A DNA stretch of 42,298 bases. Source: an uncultured Candidatus Woesearchaeota archaeon (lineage in GTDB: Archaea > Nanobdellota > Nanobdellia > Woesearchaeales > GW2011-AR9). The translations under genes and the position numbers were made by a program. The stretch is taken from NCBI GenBank assembly GCA_902529885.1, contig CABZYC010000005.1:1-42298 (forward strand). Direction: 5' to 3'. Positions within the stretch are counted from its first letter, which is position 1. Every line of letters starts with the position of its first letter. Shown here one piece after another: positions 9,091 through 17,953 of the stretch. The notes under the pieces are model-generated. The model had not been told where the DNA came from. It ran no database searches and worked only from the letters and a program-made list of their open reading frames with translations.

Positions 9091-9708
9091 ATGCGTAGTA
9101 AAAAGGAGTTGGCAGTATACCTATCAAAACTGTTACCGCTCGAGTCACACGACTTGTTTTTGGAACAATACTCTACACCGTCCGAGCTCGCGGCCGAACT
9201 TGTATGGGACGCGCACATGAAAGGCGATTTAATGGGGCGCACCATCCTTGACGCTGGGACCGGGTCAGGAATTTTAGGGATCGGCGCCTTACTCATGGGC
9301 GCGAAACAGGTGTATTTTATTGATCTTGATCAGAAAGCTCTTATGGTGTGCGAGGCCAACGTGAAAAAGGTTGAGGACGAGTATCATATTGGATCGTACA
9401 CCATCACGCACCAAGACATTGTGTTGTTCGATGAAGAAGTTGACACCGTACTCACCAACCCACCGTTCGGAACAAAACAAAAGCATGCAGACAAACGCTT
9501 TTTAGAACTCGCGTTCACGGTTGCACCGGTCGTGTACAGTATACATAAAACGTCAACGTACGTGTTCATTAAAGCTATCGCGAAAGATTATACAATGAAC
9601 ATTAGCGATAAATGGGACCGAAAATTCATGTTACGTAACCAGTTCCATTTTCATAAAAAAGAAAAAAAGTATATTGATGTTACCATCTACAGGTTTAATA
9701 AACCTTAA
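9091..9708 (+). CDS. METTL5-like class I SAM-dependent nucleic acid adenine methyltransferase
   Basis: QYSTPSELAAELVWDA, DAGTGSGILGIGALLMGA, LTNPPFGTKQKHADKRFL (NPPF). Confidence 0.85.
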   Translation: MRSKKELAVYLSKLLPLESHDLFLEQYSTPSELAAELVWDAHMKGDLMGRTILDAGTGSGILGIGALLMGAKQVYFIDLDQKALMVCEANVKKVEDEYHIGSYTITHQDIVLFDEEVDTVLTNPPFGTKQKHADKRFLELAFTVAPVVYSIHKTSTYVFIKAIAKDYTMNISDKWDRKFMLRNQFHFHKKEKKYIDVTIYRFNKP

Positions 9709-10238
9709 AACAACGATTCTAAACGTTTAAGTTTCTCTTTGGTTTTATGCAACCGTTCCAAAGCTTCGTCCACCAGAACGCCTATGTACTCTTTACTACA
9801 CTCGCTCGTTACAATGGTTTCCATTGCGCCCGTATCTTTCACTTCAATAATTAAGTTCGAGCTAATCATACCACTCTTCTTGAATCCATTACTATGCAAT
9901 AAGCTAAGATACTTATTCACTTCATCTTGGTCTTTACACCGAAAATGGATAATGAAACCTTCGTAGATAAACCTTAACCGACCATGATCTTGAATACACT
10001 CATAAATCTTGTCCAGATCAGCACCTTCATGATTCTTATAGATCCATCGACTTTGCCCTTTCTTCACGCCGCTCATAAGCGTAATACGACCGCTGCAACT
10101 GCTCGTGGTTTCAATGACCTTGTTCATGATAGTCAAGGTGTCAAGAATGTCAGGGTCAATGTGGCCCTGCGGACTTTTGTCAACGTCTACACTAAACATG
10201 GTTAGTACACAATAGGCTTCTTTTAAATGACTTTCCAT
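9705..10238 (-). CDS. taw3: tRNA wybutosine-synthesis methyltransferase Taw3/TYW3
   Basis: VDKSPQGHIDPDILDTLTIMNKVIETTSSCSGRITLM, SGMISSNLIIEVKDTGAMET. Confidence 0.9.
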   Translation of the reverse strand: MESHLKEAYCVLTMFSVDVDKSPQGHIDPDILDTLTIMNKVIETTSSCSGRITLMSGVKKGQSRWIYKNHEGADLDKIYECIQDHGRLRFIYEGFIIHFRCKDQDEVNKYLSLLHSNGFKKSGMISSNLIIEVKDTGAMETIVTSECSKEYIGVLVDEALERLHKTKEKLKRLESLF

Positions 10239-10271
10239 TAAACATAAATACTACGTGTCTACCGTAATAAT

Positions 10272-10733
10272 ATGAAAGAAGGAGACATTGCACCAGAATT
10301 CACATTGTTAGACAAAGATAATGTTGAACATTCATTATCACATTTTCAAACGAAGTACACAGTCATATATTTCTATCCAAGAGATAGTACTCCTGGCTGC
10401 ACCTTGCAAGCAAAAGCCTTCACAGACCTCTTACCAACATTCAAAAAGTTGGATACACAGATTATTGGTATCTCTGGAGGTAACGCGAAAACAAAAGAAA
10501 AGTTTTGTGATAAACATAATATCTTAGTATTACTCCTATCAGACCCAGAATATAAAGTTGCTGAAACCTACGGGAGTTACGGTGAAAAGAAGTTTATGGG
10601 ACGAACTTTTCTTGGAGTAAAACGTGATACATATATACTCGATGAAAACAAAAAAGTTATAAAGATCTTCAAAAATGTTAAAGCTGCGAAAAATCCTCAG
10701 GAAATCGTAGACTTTTTACAGTCATTAAATTGA
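10272..10733 (+). CDS. Peroxiredoxin, BCP/PrxQ-like
   Basis: IYFYPRDSTPGCTLQAKAF; FLGVKRDTYILDENKKV. Confidence 0.9.
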   Translation: MKEGDIAPEFTLLDKDNVEHSLSHFQTKYTVIYFYPRDSTPGCTLQAKAFTDLLPTFKKLDTQIIGISGGNAKTKEKFCDKHNILVLLLSDPEYKVAETYGSYGEKKFMGRTFLGVKRDTYILDENKKVIKIFKNVKAAKNPQEIVDFLQSLN

Positions 10734-10742
10734 GTTATTAAA

Positions 10743-11306
10743 ATGGTAAAAATAGACAGTTTAGCACCAGAATTTGAAGCGGACGCGTTCGTTAACAACG
10801 AAATCCGTAAGGTAAAATTAAGTGATTATAAAGGTAAATGGGTAGTACTCTTTTTTTATCCAGCAGACTTCACGTTTGTATGCCCTACAGAACTTGGTGA
10901 CGTAGCAGACTATTATGCACAGTTACAGTCAATGAATGTAGAAGTAATGAGTGTGTCAACCGATACAGCCTTCGTACACAAAGCGTGGCATGATAACAGT
11001 GAGACTATTAAAAAGATTAAATATCCAATGGTGGCAGACCCAACAGCAAGCATCTGTAAACAGTACGGAACATACATTGAAGGTGAAGGTATTTCTTTAC
11101 GGGGGACATTCATTATTAACCCAGAAGGTGTTTTGGTAGCGTACGAATTGCACAGCAATAATATTGGGCGTAACACACAAGAGCTTATCCGAAAACTGCA
11201 AGCTGCACAGTACGTAGCAGAACACGGTGACGAAGTGTGCCCAATGAACTGGAAACCGGGCGATAAAACGCTTAAACCAGGCCTAGATTTAGTGGGCAAA
11301 ATCTAA
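10743..11306 (+). CDS. 2-Cys peroxiredoxin (AhpC-like)
   Basis: FFYPADFTFVCPTELGDVADYY and GDEVCPMNWKPGDKTLKPGLDLVGKI (resolving Cys). Confidence 0.95.
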   Translation: MVKIDSLAPEFEADAFVNNEIRKVKLSDYKGKWVVLFFYPADFTFVCPTELGDVADYYAQLQSMNVEVMSVSTDTAFVHKAWHDNSETIKKIKYPMVADPTASICKQYGTYIEGEGISLRGTFIINPEGVLVAYELHSNNIGRNTQELIRKLQAAQYVAEHGDEVCPMNWKPGDKTLKPGLDLVGKI

Positions 11307-11983
11307 AACAAGTTTCTTAGTGAAGGACGAAACTCCTTCATATTATTTTCAAAAATTATGTCGCGAAAAACATTTTCTTGGTACGACGGTTTACAACGAA
11401 GGCTCGGTATAATACTCCTACGAACAACTTGACCATTATCACGATCATACATCATGGTGCCACCGTCTGTTGAAACATAACTATCATCACCGTACTGTGC
11501 GTAAACATCTTCAAAAGTTCTTCCAAGATTGTATGTGCCCTTACAAAACATTAGTTCAGGTAAAGACCGGCCACCATAACCGTGGTTAGCCAACGTTATT
11601 TTGTCAAGGTTATGACCTTTTAATGCAAGACCGTGGCATGAGCCTGTCGTAAAATAAAAGTGGTCACCATAGACTAATAATCTAAACCCACAATAGCTTG
11701 CCTGTTTACTTTTATACGTTAATAGATGAGTTTCATTATCAGAGATTACTTCTAATAAGCCCAAAGAATTTTCTAAAACTTTCCTGCCGCCAAACCTTTG
11801 TTTGATAATCATCGGGCTTAACAATTCTTTAGCAGGTATTAACTTGTAACGAAGTTGACTGTACTGATTTGAATCTAAATTTAAATTGTCACGCCAATCT
11901 TCTGCAGTTGGACACGAAGACACAACATCAAAAAGCTGTTCTTGATCTAAAGTAGTACCTTCAAACATTTCTTCATATTCCAT
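11303..11983 (-). CDS. Hypothetical protein
   Basis: Long ORF convergent with the peroxiredoxin gene; short similarity to ORF 1040..1678 (WRD...KQR[LF]GG). Confidence 0.55.
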   Translation of the reverse strand: MEYEEMFEGTTLDQEQLFDVVSSCPTAEDWRDNLNLDSNQYSQLRYKLIPAKELLSPMIIKQRFGGRKVLENSLGLLEVISDNETHLLTYKSKQASYCGFRLLVYGDHFYFTTGSCHGLALKGHNLDKITLANHGYGGRSLPELMFCKGTYNLGRTFEDVYAQYGDDSYVSTDGGTMMYDRDNGQVVRRSIIPSLRCKPSYQENVFRDIIFENNMKEFRPSLRNLF

Positions 11984-12056
11984 TCAAAGTAGGCTTAATA
12001 AACCATTTATAAAATTACACAAGCCTTTTATACAATACCTGCACACAAAACAAGTT

Positions 12057-12641
12057 ATGGAACAAGCAACATTACCTAAATTATCATACGAATATAATGC
12101 ATTAGAACCTTATTATGACGCACAAACAATAGAAATACACCATAGTAAACATCATGCAGGGTACGTGAAAGGGTTTAATAATGCACAAGAAAAGTTAGCG
12201 CAAGCAAGAGAGTCTAATGATTATACGCTCATTAAACATTATGAACATGAACTAGCGTTCCACGGTGCAGGACACCGGTTACACTCACTGTTCTGGGAAA
12301 ACATGAGGGCAGGTAAAGATGTGAACGAGCCGTCAGAACAGTTAAAACAAAAGTTGGCTAACTCCTTTGGGTCATACGAAGCATTCGTTGCACAATTCAA
12401 AAAAGCTACTGCGACTGTTGAAGGGTCCGGGTGGGGCGCATTAGTGTCACACGATGATGGGTCAATGCACATTCTTGCAATTCATAACCATCAAAACGCG
12501 TTCATCCCAGGATGCAAAGTGTTACTTGTATGCGATGTATGGGAGCATGCATACTACTTAAAATTCCAAAATAAACGTGCAGAATGGATTAATAGTTTCA
12601 TGCACATTATTAATTGGGACGTAGTAGAACAACGCTTATAG
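12057..12641 (+). CDS. Superoxide dismutase (Fe/Mn family)
   Basis: LPKLSYEYNALEPYYDAQTIEIHHSKHHAGYV, DVWEHAYYLKFQNKRAEWINSF. Confidence 0.95.
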   Translation: MEQATLPKLSYEYNALEPYYDAQTIEIHHSKHHAGYVKGFNNAQEKLAQARESNDYTLIKHYEHELAFHGAGHRLHSLFWENMRAGKDVNEPSEQLKQKLANSFGSYEAFVAQFKKATATVEGSGWGALVSHDDGSMHILAIHNHQNAFIPGCKVLLVCDVWEHAYYLKFQNKRAEWINSFMHIINWDVVEQRL

Positions 12642-12713
12642 AACATATATTTTTTAACACTTCTTTTTTTTGTTACAATCAGGTTTTTATAATTTGGTTA
12701 AGAATATTAGCTA

Positions 12714-13640
12714 ATGCAAAGATTATCAGAAATTGTTTGGCAAGAACCAGACCTTGTCCTAGACCTTATAAGATATACAAACCGTCACCCGTTATCCATA
12801 TTTGAAGAACGGCATATAGACGTAAGTTTTGTATCAAAAGAAGAATCTAGATCATACTTAAACAAACACATTGAAAATGAGTATGGACAAAAAAAAGTGT
12901 TTAACAGAGATTCATTACGTAAAGGAAACATGTTTGTCAATAAAGGTGAATTAGTATTACCTTTATCATACAACCACGATCATCGAAAAGTGTACGGGGG
13001 AACTTACGTGTTCCCAATCATTGAAGATGATAATTTACCGTTCCTTTTACAAAAACAGTTGCACGCGGTCCACGCACTTGAATCCTACACACCCTACATG
13101 CGTTCACTGCACCAGATGGCGTACGTAGACCCCTTAACAGACCTTGGAAATAAGCGAGCACGAGATGAATATTTACAGTCAGTAAACGAAGGGAGCATAT
13201 TAGCAATAGACATTAACAGATTCAAACAAGTGAACGATTCATTCGGTCATGAGCATGGTAACAGTGTCCTTGCAGAATTAGGAATACTTATTGACAGATA
13301 TTTTATGCGGACAGAAGACCGAGGGTTTAGATGGGGTGGAGAAGAGTTTACAGTAGTACTACCAAACACGCCAATTGAGCATGCAAAAAAGGTCGGGCTT
13401 GATTTTTATAAAGAAGTTGCAAAATACCAATTTTCAACGGAGTACATGGACCTTACTAATAACCAATGTTACATCTATAAACCAAACACAATAACAGTTA
13501 GTGTTGGTGCTGCAGACATTGCTGAAAATTGTTTACTGATAGCAGACGCAAATTTGTACGCAGCAAAAACAGTACAACGTATGCGTGAAGCAAAAGGAAT
13601 TATTCCTTTAAGCCCACAACTTGAATTCCCTGTGAAATAA
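12714..13640 (+). CDS. GGDEF-domain protein (putative diguanylate cyclase)
   Basis: DPLTDLGNKRA, AIDINRFKQVNDSFGHEHGN, RTEDRGFRWGGEEFTVVLP (RxxD I-site and GGEEF A-site), ITVSVGAAD. Confidence 0.9.
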   Translation: MQRLSEIVWQEPDLVLDLIRYTNRHPLSIFEERHIDVSFVSKEESRSYLNKHIENEYGQKKVFNRDSLRKGNMFVNKGELVLPLSYNHDHRKVYGGTYVFPIIEDDNLPFLLQKQLHAVHALESYTPYMRSLHQMAYVDPLTDLGNKRARDEYLQSVNEGSILAIDINRFKQVNDSFGHEHGNSVLAELGILIDRYFMRTEDRGFRWGGEEFTVVLPNTPIEHAKKVGLDFYKEVAKYQFSTEYMDLTNNQCYIYKPNTITVSVGAADIAENCLLIADANLYAAKTVQRMREAKGIIPLSPQLEFPVK

Positions 13641-13715
13641 TTATGTACAATTACAACACGTGTCACATGCTTGACACGGTTCACACGTAATACTATTTTG
13701 ACATGAACAATCCAT
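13641..13715 (-). CDS. 24-aa cysteine-rich peptide MDCSCQNSITCEPCQACDTCCNCT (8 Cys)
   Basis: Read directly; SD CACGGAGGTG 5 nt upstream of ATG and a TATA-like TTTATTTAA about 40 nt upstream (13751-13759). Confidence 0.7.
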   Translation of the reverse strand: MDCSCQNSITCEPCQACDTCCNCT

Positions 13716-13847
13716 TATTACACCTCCGTGCTAACACATATTTCATAATATTAAATAAAGTTTATCTCTTCTTGATCCTTCATTTAAAGTCATAACTTTA
13801 TTTTCTGCTTAAATAAGTTTATTAGTAAGTACCATCTCCACTAAAAA

Positions 13848-14090
13848 ATGACATACAAATTGTACCAGTTTAAAGAATGCCCATACTGCGCAAAAGTTAG
13901 AGGTTACCTCCAAGAAAACAAAATTGAATGTGAACTAATAAACGTTAGTTATGACCGTGATAGTGAAGAACGTAAAATGTTATTAAAACAGTCAGGAGTG
14001 GGCACAGTTCCAGTGTTACAGCATAATGAAAAATTTATTGGGGACAGCACGAGAATAATAGAGTATCTAAATGAACATCATACAAAATAA
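13848..14090 (+). CDS. Glutaredoxin
   Basis: YQFKECPYCAKVRGYL (CPYC), VGTVPVLQHNEKFIGDS. Confidence 0.9.
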   Translation: MTYKLYQFKECPYCAKVRGYLQENKIECELINVSYDRDSEERKMLLKQSGVGTVPVLQHNEKFIGDSTRIIEYLNEHHTK

Positions 14091-15036
14091 CGAAGGTCTA
14101 AAAGACCTTATTAAGTCTATTAAACCAACAGACACAGTATACATTGACCTTGAATGTGAAAATAATATGCACCAGTACGGTGTATTTTGTTGTCTAATAC
14201 AAGTTGAACATGAAGGAACACATATTATAGACACATTAGAAGTGTCAAAAAAAATTATTTCTGAACTCTTCATGCACCCGTGCCAAAAAGTGTTTCACGA
14301 TATTACTTTTGATTTTAGGGTTATACAAAATGAGTATGGATGCGTTCCAACAAACCATCTGGACACACAATTAGCAGCCATGATGCTCGGTGAAACTAAG
14401 TTAGGGTTTGGATCACTCGTTGAAAAGTATCTTAACGTTACGCTAGATAAGCATGGGCAACGAGCAAACTGGTCAAAACGTCCAATCAATAAAGAATTGT
14501 TAGAATATGCAGCGAACGATGTTAAATATTTAAAACCGTTATTAGACTGTTTATTAACAAAATTGAATGAGCGTGTTGAATGGTTAAAAGAAGAGTGTGC
14601 ATACAGAGAAACACTTGACTGGCCACTGCATACCCCCCATTGGAACGACCTTAAAAACCTTCGTAGCCTTACCGAAAAACAGTTGTACAAAGCACAAATG
14701 TTATGGTACAAACGTGAAACCCTAGCACAAAAACTTGATAAGCCAGTGTACATGGTAATAAGCAATAAAAATATTATAAAATGTGCATTAGGCCAACGTG
14801 TACCAGCACACCCAAAGTTTAGAGAATTTTTATCATTAAAACCAGCGGAAGGTGAACCATTACCAATACGAGACACAAAACGTTACAATATACAAGAGTA
14901 TAAAGAGTTACGTGACCAAAAAAGTGTTGAACAAAATGTTACCCCAGACATTTTGTTTCCATTACATGATATGCGACTGCTTCATGACGGTAAAAACATG
15001 CTTCGAAACTGGCAAAAAAAGATATTGTATCCATAA
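14071..15036 (+). CDS. RNase D-like 3'-5' exonuclease with HRDC-like C-terminus
   Basis: VYIDLECEN (DxE), FHDITFDFRVI, LLEYAANDVKYLKPL (DEDDy); C-terminal LWYKRETLAQKLDKPVYMVISNKNI HRDC-like. Confidence 0.85.
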   Translation: MNIIQNNEGLKDLIKSIKPTDTVYIDLECENNMHQYGVFCCLIQVEHEGTHIIDTLEVSKKIISELFMHPCQKVFHDITFDFRVIQNEYGCVPTNHLDTQLAAMMLGETKLGFGSLVEKYLNVTLDKHGQRANWSKRPINKELLEYAANDVKYLKPLLDCLLTKLNERVEWLKEECAYRETLDWPLHTPHWNDLKNLRSLTEKQLYKAQMLWYKRETLAQKLDKPVYMVISNKNIIKCALGQRVPAHPKFREFLSLKPAEGEPLPIRDTKRYNIQEYKELRDQKSVEQNVTPDILFPLHDMRLLHDGKNMLRNWQKKILYP

Positions 15037-15078
15037 ATATATATACCAGAACACCACGTGTTTAAACAGGGGTGTTAC

Positions 15079-15855
15079 ATGAAATTATATTTAGACAGTG
15101 CTAACATTAAAGAAGTTGAGACCATGATGTCTTACGGAATAATTGATGGGGTTACCACTAATCCTAGTCTATTAAAAAAAGCGTTACCAATATCAGGGCT
15201 TAACATTACACAACATCTTCGTAAACTGTGTAAAATTATGAAAGGGAAACCAGTTTCAATAGAGCTTACACAACGTACGCATAAAGAAATGGTTAAACAA
15301 GCACGTAACATAATTCAAAAAGTAAAATGTAACAACATTGTAATCAAAGTTCCAGTCTGCACAATTATTAATGGGAAAGAAACATTTTCTATGGACGGTA
15401 TTAAAACAATTAAAAGTTTAAGTGAATGTAACATTGAGGTTAACACCACACTCATTTTTACGCCTGAACAAGCATTACTCGCTGCCAAAGCAGGAGCAAA
15501 ATATGTGTCACCGTTCACAGGAAGAATGGACGATTATTTACGAGACACGCACAGAATTAAGTATGACAAAAAAGATTATTATCCGTTCCAAGGAAAAAAA
15601 AATGTTGAGGATGAAGGTATCATAAGTGGAATTGATCTTGTTCAACAATGTGTGGAGATATTAGAATCTTACAATACAGAAGTGCTAGCAGCGAGTGTGC
15701 GTAACACCCAGCAGTTACGAGAATGTAGTATTGTTGGTGCAGACATCATTACTGTTCCTTACACTGTATTACAACTAATGGTGGTACACCCAAAAACAAT
15801 GCAGGGTATGAAACAGTTTGACAAAGATTCAAGCGAGGAATACAAAGCATTATGA
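15079..15855 (+). CDS. Transaldolase (TalC/fructose-6-phosphate aldolase-like)
   Basis: MKLYLDSANIKEVE, DGVTTNPSLLKK, NIVIKVPV, GAKYVSPFTGRMDD; start at 15079 with GGGGTG upstream. Confidence 0.9.
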   Translation: MKLYLDSANIKEVETMMSYGIIDGVTTNPSLLKKALPISGLNITQHLRKLCKIMKGKPVSIELTQRTHKEMVKQARNIIQKVKCNNIVIKVPVCTIINGKETFSMDGIKTIKSLSECNIEVNTTLIFTPEQALLAAKAGAKYVSPFTGRMDDYLRDTHRIKYDKKDYYPFQGKKNVEDEGIISGIDLVQQCVEILESYNTEVLAASVRNTQQLRECSIVGADIITVPYTVLQLMVVHPKTMQGMKQFDKDSSEEYKAL

Positions 15856-16826
15856 TAATTAATCACGGTACACTCTCAAAAAATAAAAAAAAGCATACAC
15901 TCAAAAGTTCTGAGTATAAGGCTATTACAACATTACGTAAAAAGGTTCAAAATAATAAGTGTAAACGGGTTGTCATAGCAGGGATTGGAGGCAGTAACCT
16001 TGGTGTTAAAGCCATCACAGACATTTTCAAGTTACCAATAATCTTCCTTGAAAGTTATAATCATACTCATAAACCACGTAAAGGTGACGCGTTAATTGTT
16101 ATTAGCAAAAGTGGGAATACCAAAGAAACTTTGTACCACTACAAAACAGCTACCATGTACGAAACAGTCCACGTCGTAACAACAAAAGGCAACAAATTAT
16201 GGAAACATGCTAAACGTCAAAACTATAAATGTAGTAGTATACCTGAACTTGTAGGGGGAAGATACAGCATTTTCACGGCTGTGGGCCAAATACCATTATC
16301 ATACACAGATTTTAATGTTGACTCGTTTTTGAAAGGTGCAAAAGATATGCGAGATATTTGTAAAACAACGCATGTAGCCGCACGCATTGCACATTCAACG
16401 TCAGCAAACATTCTTGACACATTCGTGTTTCATTCAGACTATGAATCGTTAGGAAAATGGAACAGGCAACTTATAGCTGAAAGTCTAGGGAAAAAAAAGA
16501 AAGGATTTTTGCCAACAGTAAGTATTGGTACAGTAGACCTACACAGTATGCTACAACTTTATCTTGACGGACCATTCAACGTTTTAACACAGTTTGTTCG
16601 GGTACCAACATCACACCACGACACCATGGACGCTATCATACAAAATTATTCTGAACAAAAAAAAGTGTGGTACGAAATTGGTGTTGACACAACGGCCTAT
16701 GACACAGGTGCATACATGATGTTTATGATGCATTACGTAATGGAGCTTGGCCAAAAAATTAAGGTGAACACGTTTAACCAGCCAGCAGTTGAACGCTACA
16801 AACGTATCATGCGAGGTGAAAAATAA
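15852..16826 (+). CDS. pgi: Glucose-6-phosphate isomerase
   Basis: VIAGIGGSNLGVKAI, VISKSGNTKET, GRYSIFTAVGQIPL. Confidence 0.9.
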   Translation: MIINHGTLSKNKKKHTLKSSEYKAITTLRKKVQNNKCKRVVIAGIGGSNLGVKAITDIFKLPIIFLESYNHTHKPRKGDALIVISKSGNTKETLYHYKTATMYETVHVVTTKGNKLWKHAKRQNYKCSSIPELVGGRYSIFTAVGQIPLSYTDFNVDSFLKGAKDMRDICKTTHVAARIAHSTSANILDTFVFHSDYESLGKWNRQLIAESLGKKKKGFLPTVSIGTVDLHSMLQLYLDGPFNVLTQFVRVPTSHHDTMDAIIQNYSEQKKVWYEIGVDTTAYDTGAYMMFMMHYVMELGQKIKVNTFNQPAVERYKRIMRGEK

Positions 16827-17953
16827 TGAAGATTGTTTTGCTTGGTGGTAGCGGGGACTTAGCAGTCCGTAAACTGTTACCAGCAATACCCAAAAAATGG
16901 GTCGTAACAGCCTACGGTAGAAGAAAAACTAGCTGGGGTAACCTAGTTAAACGATCGAAAGCTAAGTGTAAAGGAACATACAGTGCAGTAAACTTGTTAA
17001 CGTTCAATTGGAACAATACGCTAAACACAGATATTGTATACTGTGCATTGCCAAGCAAGATTTATGTTGACGTTCTTGAACGAATGCCACTCACTAAAAA
17101 TATGATTGTACTATGTGAAAAACCAGTAGGGCATAACACGTTTTCTGCTAAACAATTAATTGAACGGCTTAATAAACTCAATGCAAAAGTGTATTATATT
17201 GACCATTATCTAGGGAAAGGTATACTTGAAACATTTTATTTTATGCATGCCGCAAACCCCTTATTAAACAATAGTTGGCATACAAAATATGTTGAATCGT
17301 GCACAGTTTATATGAAAGAGAATGCTACTGCTAAGCATAGAGCAGAATATTATGATCAAACAGGAGTTATAAGAGACGTTGTACAAAATCACGGGTTACA
17401 ACTTTTAGCACACGTGCTCCTACAAACAAAACATTATACACAAAATACTAGTAAACATCGTGCACAAATTATTGAAGGATTCAAAGTTGTGTCAAGCACA
17501 GTACAACAGTATGAACCATACCATAACAAAAAGAAGGTTCCAACTTATGCAGAACTTGTGCTTGAACATAAAAAGTGGAATAAAACAACGTTCAAAATTG
17601 TTGCAGGTAAAGGTTTAAACAAGAAGTATACAGCAGTACACCTTAAAATGAGGTTGCCACAGTGCCCAGCAGACTTTTGTCCCGTCTCAGACACAGTCAT
17701 ACTAGAACTTTACCCTACGCCAAGAGTACAATTACAATTTTATACAGGCACAAAAAAGTTGGAAACTAAGATTATAGATTTACCATTAAACATTAAATCA
17801 ACACAAGTTGAAGCTTACAATAAAATCTTAGAAAGTATGCCTAATACAGAACTAGTCATTAATGATAAAGAAATTATTGCGCAATGGAACGTTGTAGAAC
17901 CATGCTTGAAAAAAAGGGTTACAAAAAGGTATAAAAGAGGATCAAAAAAATGA
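16826..17953 (+). CDS. zwf: Glucose-6-phosphate 1-dehydrogenase (divergent)
   Basis: LLGGSGDLAVRKLLPAI, VLCEKPVGHN, YYIDHYLGKGILE, QTGVIRDVVQNHGLQLLAHVL. Confidence 0.9.
   Translation: MKIVLLGGSGDLAVRKLLPAIPKKWVVTAYGRRKTSWGNLVKRSKAKCKGTYSAVNLLTFNWNNTLNTDIVYCALPSKIYVDVLERMPLTKNMIVLCEKPVGHNTFSAKQLIERLNKLNAKVYYIDHYLGKGILETFYFMHAANPLLNNSWHTKYVESCTVYMKENATAKHRAEYYDQTGVIRDVVQNHGLQLLAHVLLQTKHYTQNTSKHRAQIIEGFKVVSSTVQQYEPYHNKKKVPTYAELVLEHKKWNKTTFKIVAGKGLNKKYTAVHLKMRLPQCPADFCPVSDTVILELYPTPRVQLQFYTGTKKLETKIIDLPLNIKSTQVEAYNKILESMPNTELVINDKEIIAQWNVVEPCLKKRVTKRYKRGSKK

Noticed and set aside
13475-13684. - strand ORF overlapping the GGDEF 3' end and the Cys-rich peptide region
   Set aside because: Antisense to the conserved GGDEF gene, no SD; the 24-aa Cys-rich frame is better supported in this spot.
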